This document shows positions 48,302-63,058 of a DNA stretch of 64,000 nucleotides, piece after piece (position 1 is the stretch's first letter; every line of letters begins with the position of its first letter). The DNA is taken from the NCBI GenBank assembly GCA_031216445.1, contig CM062210.1, positions 2,157,501-2,221,500 of the forward strand. The letters run 5' to 3'. The DNA is from Lateolabrax maculatus (lineage: Eukaryota > Chordata > Actinopteri > Acropomatiformes > Lateolabracidae). A model generated the notes under the pieces. The model did not search any database. It had not been told where the DNA came from and saw only the letters and a program-made list of their open reading frames with translations. A program made the translations under genes and the position numbers.

Positions 48302-51300
48302 ATGAGTGTTTGTGTGGAGGAAGAGGAGGACAGAGCAGGGTCTCCAGGATGTCTGTCTATGAAGAGTGACCGGTCCAAAGATCTTCCTCCAGTCTTCAGT
48401 AATGAACCTCAAACCTCAGACACAAAGTAAGAGACCTGCTACTAACTCATTTCTATGACTCATGTTCAGTTACCTCTGCCAATGCCATGTTTTTTGTTGA
48501 TTTTGTATTTGTAGATTACATTTTCTACTAAATTTCATCTTCAGTAGAGCTGGTTTTATTGCAGATACTAACATTACAACATTACAACATGGGGGCTCGG
48601 CCATATACACTCTGCACACAACTCTACATAATCCCAGTAATCAAATACCACTGGAGCCCTCTATTGGTCCTGGACTGCAATAACATATAACAGCCACTTC
48701 ATGACACCATCTTCCTCTCAGTATCTGTGAGAGCTGTGGACGTGTTGGTCCGGTCCTGTAGAGGGCGCTGAAAACACTCATATATGTTGCTTTGGGAGTC
48801 ATTGGAAATAGATCTATAGAAAAGTAGCCCGGCATCGCTAGACTCATTCGCAAATGAGTATTAGTCTGGAACCTCTCAGTTCATTTTTGATTTCCAAGGG
48901 GCGTTATCAACGGGCGGAGACAACCAATCAGAGCAACGAAACGCCGTCCTGTCAGAAATAAGGCAAACATATACTTCTCATCAACATAAAGTTTAAGTGC
49001 AGTTGTTTGTTCTTCTTTTAGAGAAAATTTGCCGTCCAGTCCGTTTAATACTGCCGCTGTAGCTGCCGGGGAACACGGCAGCACCATCTTGGATATTTAC
49101 AAAGATACCTGAATGGCGCTCCTCCCTGTCAGTCATCGTATTAAACCCGCCTCATACTAGATAAACGCTTGTGATTGGTTAGCCCAATAAAACGGCAAAA
49201 AATCAGTTTGAAAGGAGAGGGGCCAGACGTATCTGCCAGAGCAAATAAAACATGAACTGCAGATTCGTCTGGTTCCCAGGCTGATAGAAAAGCTGTAATC
49301 TGATTTTAGAGGACTGAAATAAACTTTAAAACCTGCAAATTATTGATATAAGCAGCAGTTTGTGTATTTAAAGCTTCTAAATGGCTTTAATCAGATATTT
49401 GACCAAGGATTCATGTGATATGAATACAAACATGTTGGTGTTTGCAGAGTTCAGTACAACAGACAGAGAGCAGGGTCTCCAGGATGTCTGTCTATGAAGA
49501 GTGACTGCTCCAAAGATCTTTCTCCAGTCTTCAGTAATGAACCTCGAACCTCAGACACAAAGTAAGAGACTGTTTCTACTGTAAACTGAGCTGATGGATT
49601 GACCATTGAAGATGAAGACAAACTGCTATCAGATTTATATTCACGATGCAGAACTATTAGTGCAGAGACTGTTTCAAACTAAGATGGTTCTTATTTTATT
49701 TATGTAGCAAAACACTTGAGAACCTCCATTGCAGAGTTTGCACTTCAAGAAAATAATCATATATTTTTGCTCTAATGTCAAAGTTGCCGTAAAGATTTAG
49801 AACTTTTCAAAATCTGAAAGAAGTGCTTCGAATGTGTAATTTCATTTTGGCATAATTATCAAAATATTCAGTTGTTTTACTCGTCCTCAGATCAGCTGTT
49901 TTAATCAACCAGATGCATCTTGATTCAGTTCATATCATAATTGTACAACATGTGGTGAAAAAGTAATTTGTAAAGAATCTTTGCTCACCTTGATTCTGTG
50001 TGTTGACGGTTTGAGTTTGCGCTTTAATGAACTACTTAATATTATGAAGAAAATTTAAGCTAAGAGGTCCAGTTGCTAATAATTCTGAGCTTGCAGTTGA
50101 AAGCTTTGAATCATTAGTAAGTGAACCTTAGCTGAGCTTAGATTCTCTTCACCATATATTGTTCCTAAAGGTCAAGAACAAACATCCACGGGCAGCACTT
50201 CTATGGATAAAAAAGGGGCAGAAAATGGTCAAACGTAGATTTGGACCACTTCTCTTTTTTAGAATGTTTGAATTGCATTTATGCCTTTATTTGATAGTTG
50301 ACAGTAGAGAGTGACAGGAAACATAAGGGACGTACAATGACGTACAAAAAAGGCAGCCGTCTGGACTCTAACCTGTGACAACGCTGTTATGTGCTATGTG
50401 TCTGAGACTGCTGGTCTACCACCATTATTTACACCACTTCTAACCTCAGTTTAAACCTGACTAACCCAAGAGAAGCTGCCCAGGTGACTGTAAAACAGTG
50501 AAGGATATAATGAGCTCTCTTTAATGGAAGGCTTTTACTGTGAAGTAGCTGCAGAAAGTTTTGCGTTTGTATTAATAACAAACTACAGGCAGATCACTAA
50601 ATGTTCAATAAGACGGACAGACAGGAAAAGCAGTTAATGACTTTTTATGACTGAATTAAAACAGAAAAGTAACAACACTTCCTATTCTCTGTGACCATCT
50701 GAGCCAAATTTTGATATTTTTCAACAACAAACAAATTGTAGTTATGAAAAAATGTTTTCACAGAGAGAAGAAGAGCAGGAGTCATGTTCCTGTGGAGGAG
50801 CAGCCGTCCTGCTGTGCTTTGTGTCAGGACGTCCTGAAGGATCCAGTCTCTACCAGCTGTGGACACTTGTTCTGCAGACAGTGCATAACCTCATACTGGG
50901 ACCAGTCTGCTTCATCAGGAGACTCCTCCTGTCCCCAGTGTGACAGAAGATTCATGTGTAAGACTGTACATCTGTTCATCTTAAAAATGTAACCCTCTAC
51001 ATTTCATAACATTATGTTTATTTAGCTCCTTACAATAAGGTATTTAAACCATGTGGATACAACCCAAACATTTCAAGATTCATGCAAGTACATCAACTTC
51101 ATCAAATATGCTGAACTGCTTCAAGTGCTACATTTAGATTTCGAGTTTTCGGGCTGAAGATGTGTACAGTTTCTGCGATCGTGATGTCAGTGGGGAGCTT
51201 GTTCCACCATTGTGGATCCAAGACAAACAGTCCTGATTTTGTTAAGTGGTATCTGGGCCCCCTTATAGTGAGGGAGTATCAAGCTGATTGGCAGTAGGAG

Positions 51301-54300
51301 AGTGTAGTAGACGGGCTGGTTTGACCCTGTCCTGGATGTTGGATGGGCCTGAGTCATTCATATCAGGTTAGGCAAGTACCAGCGACTTGAATGGCATTCG
51401 AGCTGCCACCGGTGGCCAGTGCAGGGTGCAGAGAAGCGGTGTAGTGTGGGAGAACTTGGGTAGGTTGAAGACCAGCTGGGCTGCTCTATTCTGGATGATC
51501 TGCAGAGGTCGGATGGCGCATGCAGGCTCACCAGCCAAGAGTGATTGCAGTAGTCTAGGCTTGAGATGACAAGAGCCTGGACCAGAACCTGCATCGCCTC
51601 CTGGGTGAGGAACAGGCTCTGAGCTAAAAGTAAAAATGTATTTATAATTGGAGTTTACTCTCAGTCCTGTGTTCCTGTTTGTACTTTAACATATCAGCCT
51701 TATTTTACTGTTTACTTTACAACATTTCCTGCTTCTGCTTTACATAAATGTTTTACAGCAAACCAGCAGGAGGCTTTTATTATTATTATTATTTGATTAG
51801 TGGATCGGTTTTAAATGTTGCAGGGAGGAAGGAACAGCCACAACTGTTCAGATGAAGAGCTGCAGACAAGCTGCTGAGGCTCAGCCTGTCACCCCTGCTG
51901 TCAGTGAGTTTAGTCTCACATTTCTTTCTCTTTTTTAGTGAGTGGTGGTCTGTTGGAGGCTTTAAATGAACATAAGATCAGCCTGAGGAGGAGATGTGAA
52001 TGTGTGACTGAGGGAACTGATGCAGCAGGAAGTGGAACCCTCCTCAACAGGATCTACACTGAGCTCTACATCACAGAGGGACAGAGTGAAGAGGTTAATA
52101 CCCAACATGAGGTGAGGCAGCTGGAGACAGCTTCCAAGAAGAAGATCCTCCATGACACTCCAATCAGGTGCCACGACATCTTTAAAGCCTTACCTGGCCA
52201 ACAGGGACACATCAGAGTCGTTCTGACGAACGGCGTCGCTGGTGTTGGAAAAACCTTCTCAGTGCAGAAGTTCACTCTGGACTGGGCAGAGGGCTTGGAA
52301 AACCAAGATGTCAATCCGGTGGTTCTGCTTTCGTTCAGGGAGCTGAACCTGATCAAAGATGAGCAGTACAGTCTTCTCAGGCTGCTCCATGTTTTCCATC
52401 CAACATTACAGAAGGTCCCAGCAGAGAAGCTCGCTGTCTGTAAACTGTTGTTCATCTTTGACGGCCTGGATGAAAGCAGACTTTCACTGGATTTCCACAA
52501 CAAGGAGGTCGTGTCTGATGTCACACAGAAGTCATCAGTCAACGTGCTGCTGACAAACCTCATCGAGGGGAATCTGCTTCCCTCGGCTCTCGTCTGGATA
52601 ACTTCCAGACCTGCAGCAGCCAATCACATCCCTCCTTCATGTGTTGGCAGGGTAACAGAAGTACGAGGCTTCACTGATGCCCAGAAGGAGGAGTACTTCA
52701 GGAGGAGGTTCAGTGATGAAGATCTGTCCAGCAGAATCATCTCACACATCAAGACCTCCAGGAGCCTCCACATCATGTGTCTAATCCCAGTCTTCTGCTG
52801 GATCACTGCTACAGTTCTGGAGCACATGTTGACTACAGACCAGAGAGGAGAGCTGCCCAAGACCCTGACTGACATGTACTCACACTTCCTGCTGGTTCAG
52901 ACAAAGAGGAAGAAGCAGAAGTATGATGAGGGACATGAGACGAGTCCACAGGAGCTGATGGAGGCTGACAGGGAAGTTGTTCTGAAGCTGGGGAGGCTGG
53001 CGTTTGAACAACTGGAGAAAGGAAACATCATGTTCTACCAAGAAGAGCTGGAGCAGGTTGGTCTTGATGTCACAGAGGCCTTGGTGTTCTCAGGAGTTTG
53101 TACAGAGATCTTCAAGAGAGAGAGTGTGATCTTCCAGAAAACAGTCTACTGCTTTGTTCATCTGAGCATTCAGGAGTTTCTGGCTGCAGTCTACATGTTC
53201 CACTGTTACACCAACAGCAACACAAAGGTACTGAAGGACTTCATGGGAAAACATTATAGTCACCCACGCCTGGATGACTTCCTGTGTGGCAACATGGAGA
53301 AATCCCTCCAAAGTAAAAATGGCCACCTGGACCTGTTCATCCGCTTCCTTCATGGCCTCTCTCTGGAGTCCAACCAGAGACTCTTAGGAGGCCTGCTGGG
53401 TCAGACAGACAACAGGCCAGAAACCATCCAGAGAGCCATCAACAACCTGAAGGAGATGAACAGTGATGATATCTCTCCTGACAGAAGCATCAACATCTTC
53501 CACTGTCTGACGGAGATGAATGACCACTCATTACATCAGGAGATCCAAGAGTTCCTGAAGTCAGAGAACAGATCAGAGGAGAGACTCTCTGAGATCCACT
53601 GCTCAGCTCTGGCCTACATGCTGCAGATGTCAGAGGAGGTTCTGGATGAGTTGGACCTGAAGAAGTACAACACATCAGAGGAGGGACGACTGAGACTGAT
53701 TCCAGCTGTGAGGAACTGCAGAAAGGCTCGGTAGGTCCAGAAACGATTAATCATCATCACAAAGCCTGCAGTGATTCAATAATTGCTCAATATGACCTCT
53801 CAGATTTTAGTTAATACTTGCCCCCAGAGCACTTGCACCAAAATTGCTGAACTTCTGTTTAGCAGATGTTGAGGTACACGTTTGTGGTATTTGTTGCGCC
53901 CCCTAGAGGTTGATTTGAATGACACTTTCAGGGTATGTTTCAGGTACTTGTGTGGATATCTCCTGAAACTTTCGTGATGAATCACCCAACGGTTGTTGAC
54001 TTTGGTTTTATTTATATTCTTAACCACGCCCCTTCAAAGTTCATTGGTCAATATCTGAAAAACTAAATAAGATATCAACAAGCTTTATACAAGCTGCTCC
54101 AGAGCTCCAGCTTATGTTAAGAGATCAACGCTCATGAAATCACCGCCCACTGACCAGTGGCCTCGTGAAGCTCGTTGCACAGATTGTGGGAGGGTCTCTG
54201 AGAAGGGTAAGAGTGTTGAGAGACCAGTAAAGCCCTTTGGCTTCCCTGACGCTTTATATGAGAGCTATAGATTCCCGTTGGCGGGAATGACAGATCTGTA

Positions 54301-57300
54301 TCAGCGTCTTGAGCCATTTGTTGCATTCTTTATTTGCTCCCAAGTCCGTTTGACAAACTGGGGTTGCAGCTGAAAGAATGGGAGACAAAAAATGACAAAA
54401 ACAACACTATAAACAACAAAAACAACAAAAAACGACAAAAAAGACAAAAAAGACACTATAAACAACAAAAAACGACAAAAAAAACACTATAAACAACAAA
54501 GAACGACACTTTAACCAACAAAAAAAGGCAAAAAACGACACTATAAACAACAAAAACGACAAAAAACAACAAAATACGACACTATAAACAACAAAAAACG
54601 ACACTATAAACAAAAAACAACCAAAAACGACACTTTAAACAACAAAAAACAACAAAAACGACACTACAAACAACAAAAAATGACAAAAAACAACAAAAAA
54701 CGACACTATAAACAACAAAAAACGACACTATAAACAACAAAAAACAACAAAAACGACACTATAAACAACAAAAAACAAGAAGAAACGACAAGAACGACAA
54801 TATAAACAACAAAAACAACAAACAACGACACTATAAACAAAAAACAACCAAAAACGACACTCTAAACAACAAAAAACAACAAAAACGACACTACAAACAA
54901 CAAAAAATGACAAAAAAAGACAAAAAACGACACTTTAAACAACAAAAAACGACACTATAAACAACAAAAAACAACAAAAACGACACTAAACAACAAAAAA
55001 TGACAAAAAAAAGAACAAACGACAAAAAACGACACTATAAACAACAAAAACGACACTATAAACAACAAAAACGACACTATAAACAACAAAAAACGACAAA
55101 AAACAACACTATACACAACAAAAAACAACAAAAAAACGACACTATAAACAACAAAAACGACAAAAAACAACAAAAACGACACTATAAACAACAAAAACGA
55201 CACCAAAAACAACAAAAACAACACTATAAACAACAAAAAACGACAAAATACAACACTATAAATGACAAAAAACGACACTATAAACAACAAAAAACGACAA
55301 AAAAACAACAAAAAACGACAAAAACGACACTAGAAACAACAAAAAACGACAAAAAAACAACAAAAAACTACAAAAACAGACAAAAACGACACTATGAACA
55401 ACAAAAACGACAAAAAACAACAAAAACGACACTATAAACAACAAAAACGACACCAAAAACAACACTATAAACAACAAAAAACGACAAAATACAACACTAT
55501 AAATGACAAAAAACGACACTATAAACAACAAAAAACGACAAAAAAACAACAAAAAACGACAAAAACGACACTAGAAACAACAAAAAACGACAAAAAAACA
55601 ACAAAAAACTACAAAAACAGACAAAAACGACACTATGAACAACAAAAACGACAAAAAACGACACTATAAACAACAAAAAACAACAAAAAACAACAAAAAC
55701 GACACTATAAACAACAAAAAACGACACTATAAACAACAAAAACCGACAAAAACGACACTACAAACAACAAAAAATGACAAAAAAAGACAAAAAACGACAC
55801 TTTAAACAACAAAAAACGACACTATAAACAACAAAAAACAACAAAAACGACACTAAACAACAAAAAATGACAAAAAAAAAGAACAAACGACAAAAAACGA
55901 CACTATAAACAACAAAAACGACACTATAAACAACAAAAACGACACTATAAACAACAAAAAACGACAAAAAACGACACTATACACAACAAAAAACAACAAA
56001 AAAACGACACTATAAACAACAAAAACGACAAAAAACAACAAAAACAACACTATAAACAACAAAAAACGACAAAATACAACACTATAAATGACAAAAAACG
56101 ACACTATAAACAACAAAAAACGACAAAAAAACAACAAAAAACGACAAAAACGACACTAGAAACAACAAAAAACGACAAAAAAACAACAAAAAACTACAAA
56201 AACAGACAAAAACGACACTATGAACAACAAAAACGACAAAAAACGACACTATAAACAACAAAAAACAACAAAAAACAACAAAAACGACACTATAAACAAC
56301 AAAAAACGACACTATAAACGACACTATAAACAACAAAAACCGACAAAAAACAACAAAAACGACACTATAAACAACAAAAACCGACAAAAAACAACAAAAA
56401 CGACACTATAAACAACAAAAAACGACAAAAAACAACACTATAAACAACAAAAAACGACAAAAAACAACAAAAACGACACTATAAACAACAAAAACGACAC
56501 TATAAACAACAAAAAATGACAAAAAACGACACTGTAAACAACAAAAACGACACTATAAACAACAAAAAAACGACAAAAAACGACAAAAAAGACAAAAAAC
56601 GACACTATAAACAACAAAAAACGACAAAAAACAACACTATAAACAACAAAGAACGGCACTTTAACCAACAAAAAAAGACAAAAAACGACACTATAAACAA
56701 CAAAAACGACAAAAAACAACAAAATACGACACTATAAACAACAAAAAACGACACTATAAACAACAAAAAACGACACTATAAACAACAAAAAACAACAAAA
56801 ACGACACTATAAACAACAAAAAACAAGAAGAAACGACAAGAACGACAATATAAACAACAAAAACAACAAACAACGACACTATAAACAAAAAACAACCAAA
56901 AACGACACTCTAAACAACAAAAAACAACAAAAACGACACTACAAACAACAAAAAATGACAAAAAAATGACAAAAAACGACACTTTAAACAACAAAAAACG
57001 ACACTATAAACAACAAAAAACAACAAAAACGACACTAAACAACAAAAAATGACAAAAAACAAGAACAAACGACAAAAAACGACACTATAAACAACAAAAA
57101 CGACACTATAAACAACAAAAAAAGACAAAAAACGACACTATAAACGACAAAAAACAACAAAAAACAACAAAAACGACACTATAAACAACAAAAAACGACA
57201 AAAAACAACAAAAACGACACTATAAACAACAAAAAACGACAAAAAATGACACTATAAACAACAAAAAACGACAAAAAACAACAAAAACGACACTATAAAC

Positions 57301-60300
57301 AACAAAAACGACACTATAAACAACAAAAAATGACAAAAAACGACACTGTAAACAACAAAAACGACACTATAAACAACAAAAAAACGACAAAAAACGACAC
57401 TATAAACAACAAAAAACGACAAAAAACAACAAAAACAACACTATAAACAACAAAAACCGACCAAAAACAACAAAAACGACACTATAAACAACAAAAACGA
57501 CAAAAAAACAATAAAAACGACACTATAAACAACAAAAAACGACACTGTAAACAACAAAAAACAAAAAAAACGACACCAAAAACAACTAAAACAACACTAT
57601 AAACAACAAAAAACGACAAAATACAACACTATAAACGACAAAAAACGACAAAAACGACACTATAAACAAAAAACGACAAAAAAACGACAAAAAACAACAA
57701 AAACGACACCAAAAACAACAAAAAACAACAAAAACGACACTATAAAAAACAAAAAACGACAAAACGACACTATAAACAACAAAAAAAGACAAAAAAGGAC
57801 AAAAAACAACAAAAACGACACTATAAACAACATAAACGACAAAAAACAACAAAAAAACGACACTTTAAACAACAAAAAATGACAAAAAACAAGAAGAAAC
57901 GACAAAAAACGACACTATTAACGACAAAAACGACACTATAAACAACAATGAAAACGACAAAAAACGACACTATGAACAACAAAAACGACAAAAAACAACA
58001 AAAAACGACACTTTAAACAACAAAGAATGACAAAAAACAAGAAGAAACGACAAAAAACGACACTATAAACAACAAAAAACAACAAAAAAACGACACTATA
58101 AACAACAAAAACGACAAAAAACAACAAAAACGACACTATAAACAACAAAAACGACACCAAAAACAACAAAAAACAACAAAAACGACACTATAAACAACAA
58201 AAAACGACACTGTAAACAACAAAAACGACTCTAAACAACAAAAAACGTCAAAAAACGACAAAAAACAACAAAAACGACACTATAAACAACAAAAACGACA
58301 AAAAACAACAAAAACGACACTATAAACAACAAAAAACGACAAAAAACAACAAAAACGACAAAAAACAACACTATAAACGACAAAAAACGACACTATAAAC
58401 AACAAAAAATGACAAAAAACGACAAAAAACAACAAAAACGACACTATAAACAACAAAAAACGACAAAAAAGGACAAAAAACAACAAAAACGACACTTTAA
58501 ACAACAAAAAATGACAAAAAACAAGAAGAAACGACAAAAAACGACACTATACACAACAAAAAACAACAAAAAAACGACACTATAAACAACAAAAAACAAC
58601 AAAAACGACACTAAACAACAAAAAACGACAAAAAAGGACAAAAAACAACAAAAACGACACTTTAAACAACAAAAAATGACAAAAAACAAGAAGAAACGAC
58701 AAAAACGACACTATAAACAACAAAAAACGACAAAAAACGACACTATAAACAACAAAAACGACAAAAAACAACAAAAACGACACTTTAAACAACAAAAAAT
58801 GACAAAAAACAAGAAGAAACGACAAAAAACGACACTATACACAACAAAAAACAACAAAAAAACGACACTATAAACAACAAAAACGACAAAAAACAAAAAA
58901 AACGACACTATAAACAACAAGAAACGACAAAAACGACACTATAAACAACAAAAAAATGACAAAAAACAACAAAAACGACACTACAAACAACAAAAAATGA
59001 CAACAAACAACAAAAAACGACACTATAAACAACAAAAAACAACAAAAACGACACTATAAACAAAAAACAACCAAAAACAACAAAAACGACACCAAAAACA
59101 ACAAAAAACAACAAAAACTACACTATAAACAACAAAAAACGACACTGTAAACAACAAAAAACAACAAAAACGACACTAAACAACAAAATAGGACAAAAAA
59201 GGACAAAAAAAACAAAAACGACAACAAAATGACAAAAGAGAGATAGTGAATACAATTATTGTTTATTGTCAAACAGTGAGATAAGATCAACTGAACCACT
59301 GATGTGAAGAGCAGATGTTCATCAAACAGGAAATGTGATCAAATACATGCAGTAAATATAAAGTGTCTTTCATAAAAACATATTTTGTAATAAGTGTGTT
59401 GTGACAGACTTTCAGAATGTGGACTCTCAGAGATTCACTTTGAAGTCGTGGCCTCAGCTCTGAAGTCCAACCCCTCCCATCTGAGAGAGCTGGACCTGAG
59501 TGACAACAACCTGCAGGATGCAGGAGTGAAGCTGCTGTCCGCTGGACTGGAAAGTCCAAACTGTAGACTGGAGACTCTGAGGTCAGTTCACTGACTATAG
59601 CTTATGTAGTTGTTTTTGTATACATTAAATTCAAATTTCAAAATGTGTAAACAGAAAGAGAGAAAGGATAGATAAAGAAAAGAAAGCATGAATGCAAAGT
59701 TCAATAAAGATGAAGTTAGAAAGTGTGATGAGAAGCTGATATGGCTGGTACAGAAACAACCCACACAGCTACTGTGGCGTGGTGTGCATTAAACCAGAGC
59801 TCAGAGTAATGAACAGCAGCCTAACACAGGCCACAATGTCACAACAAAACAGGGTTCAAGGTCTGTTTGAGGATTTTTAAAAATAAGCTGCAAAAGAAAA
59901 AGGACTCTGTTGTAACTACTGTAAAAAGATGGCAGTTCAGAACAGTCATAGGGTTTATGATTTAAAGCAACAACAGACTGTATACAGTTTTTAAAAAGTT
60001 TAAGAATCATCAAAGTTTTGTATCTTTCTGAAATGAAACATGGAGTTTATGCAGAGATCTTTCGATCATAAAGTTCAGTAACATTTTAGAAGCTTGATGA
60101 AGATTAAACTGCACATCAAACTCACAGTTCCTCTGGTTCTGCTGCTCATTTGAACATGTTAAAGGTGCAGCACTCTTCAAGTCACATCAGTGATGATTAT
60201 GAACAACACCATCAAGTTAAAGAGTTCTGAGGTTCTCAGTTATTTCTTCTCGACAAACGAACTGTTGATCTGTTGCCTCATTATTTGATGCCAGACCTTT

Positions 60301-63018
60301 ATGTCTGATACACACACATACATATATGGAGGAACACAGATTAAAGGTGTGAAGGGGGTCACAGAGAGTTCAAAGCATATTTCCAATTGCAGCTGTTTAA
60401 AGGATCAACATAGTATTGATACTCTGATTCCAGCCTTGACTGAGATCATTGATCATTGATTAGGACATAGTCATGTTGATCTGCACATTTAAAATCTAAA
60501 CACATCTGATTGGATTATAAATTGATTTTTATCTCCATCATTTATTCTTTATTCAGATTGAGGGGCTGCAGGTTGTCAGAGATCAGCTGTGCTTCTCTGG
60601 CCTCAGCTCTGAAGTCCAACCCCTCCCATCTGAGAGAGCTGGACCTGAGTCACAACGAGCTGCAGGGTTCAGGAGTGAAGCTGCTGTGTGGTTTTCTGGA
60701 GAGTCCACACTGTAGACTGGAGACTCTGAGGTCAGACACCATTTGTTCCTTCTGTGCTGAGATTAATATGATGTGAAAGTTGTGGTGACACTTAACTGCA
60801 TCAGGCTGATATTATACTGATCCACACTGAGTATCTGAAGGATAAAGTTTGTTTTCTTCTTCTGTGGTTTAGTCCATTGACTGTGGCAGAGCAATGTTGA
60901 GCTGCACATTTAAAACCTTAATATGACACGAAGAATCTACACTGGATAATTCACTCTGAGTCTCTTAAACTCTTCATCTTCATCTTAAATTCCTCATCAT
61001 GTTTTTAGTTAAATAAATGATAGTGAAAAATACATAGATAAAATGAATAAATAAATAATCACTATTTCAACTATCAAGACAATAACAAATATATTCAGTA
61101 TTTGCTTTTTCCAACATGTTTATGAAGCTATATGATGCTTATACTGACTGAAGAGTTTAAAGTGAAGAAGCTTTGATTTTATGACTCCACTATTCCTAAA
61201 GAAATATTGTAGATGTCTTTTGTTCATATTTCCCCAAAGTTCCCTGTAATCTTTGGAAACTTTGGGATCTTGAGTCGAATCTTAAATGAATTTCTGTGGG
61301 TTTTTCTTTGTGTTTGGCTGCACAACATGAGTTTGTATAGATGGAGCCACTGGTGGAGCTGGCAGAGGTTAAGAGGTGAAGTCACTACGTCTTTATTGAA
61401 GCAGCAGCACGTTGTCATTAATATTAATGAGAGCTCTTCTTCACTGTTTGTATTTCACAGTGTTGAACCTGCATCCTGTTGGGTTCAGGTGTTTGGAGTT
61501 TCATTTTCTAAACTTCTACATTCTAAACCTTCTTCAGCTCTGAACAGATTATTAAACACTGAAGGATTTCAAGCAGGAACATTGTCTTCTAAAGTCACAT
61601 CATTTATTCTTTATTCAGATTGAAATACTACAGTTTGTCAGAGATCAGCTGTGATTCTCTGGCCTCAGCTCTGAAGTCCAACCCCTCCCATCTGAGAGAG
61701 CTGGACCTGAGTGACAACAAGCTGCAGGATTCAGGAGTGAAGCTGCTGTGTGGTTTTCTGGAGAGTCCACACTGTAGACTGGAGACTCTGAGGTCAGTTC
61801 ACTGACTCTCTGTTACTATTATAGCTCTTATATTTTTAATTAACAATTGAACTTAATTTATGTTCATACGCAACTTACATCCATAAAGTTGTAAATTTGT
61901 GTTTATGTCCTTTTGTTCATATTTTATTGTTTCTTGAACTAAATTTAGTCTACAGTCACAAAAGACTTCTGTTTCTTAAAGAAACTGTAGAAAATGTCCT
62001 CTGTTAGTTGTTAAAGTAGACGTTTTTTTTTAGCTTCTGTTGATTTCAATGTGTTTTCACAAATAATGTCTGATCATGCCAGTCTGAGCCTGGATGAGGG
62101 TTGTGGTTTTTTTGGACCCGTGCAAACGAGGTGAGGATGTGACGTTCAGTGCAGGTGCAAATGTAATGAAGTTCAATCCTATCTAGATACAATCTGGATA
62201 CTTGTCGAATTTTAGTGCAAGATGTGAAGGGGGTCACAGAGAGTTCAAAGCATATTTCCAAATTCAGCTGTTTAAAGGATCAATATAGTATTGATCCTCT
62301 GATTCCAGCCTTGACTGAGATCAGCAGCATGTTATTAATCTGTGTTGACATGAATAGGTGTATGAATGTTGTGCTGACATTTGGATGATGTCTGTAGAAG
62401 GCTGACATGATGATGATCCACAATAACACAATGACAAAGTCTCTCTACTCATTTTAGGGAAAAACTCATTGATTAGGACATAGTAATGATGAGCTGCACA
62501 TTTAAAACCTGAACACATCTGATTGTATTATATTTATCTCCATCATTTATTCTTTATTCAGATTGTGGACCTGCAGTTTGTCAGAGATCAGCTGTGCTTC
62601 TCTGGCCTCAGCTCTGAAGTCCAACCCCTCCCATCTGAGAGAGCTGGAGCTGGGTCACAACAAGCTGCAGGATTCAGGAGTAAAGCTGCTGTCTGATGTA
62701 CTGGAGAGTCCAGACTGTAGACTGAAGGCTCTGGGGTTAGCTCACTTACTCTGTTACTATTGTAAATATTATATGTTTAATTAACTATTCAACCTAATTT
62801 ATGTTCATACATAACTTACATTCATGAAGTTGTAAATGTCCTTTTGTTCATATTTTAATGTTTCTTTAACTAAATTTTGTCTGCAGTCACTAAAGGCTTC
62901 TCTGATTTAAAGAAACTGTAGAAAATGTCCTCTGTTGTTCAAGACAAATTTTTTCTTTAGCTTCTGTTGATTTCATTGTGTTTTCACAAATGGCTGATCA
63001 TTGATATTGATCCGTGAG

Positions 63019-63058
<40 letters not shown>

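Noticed and set aside
54383..59240. CRISPR-like array of regular repeats.
   Set aside because: Units are irregular in spacing, the spacers are themselves repeats, the setting is a vertebrate intron, and no cas genes exist here.
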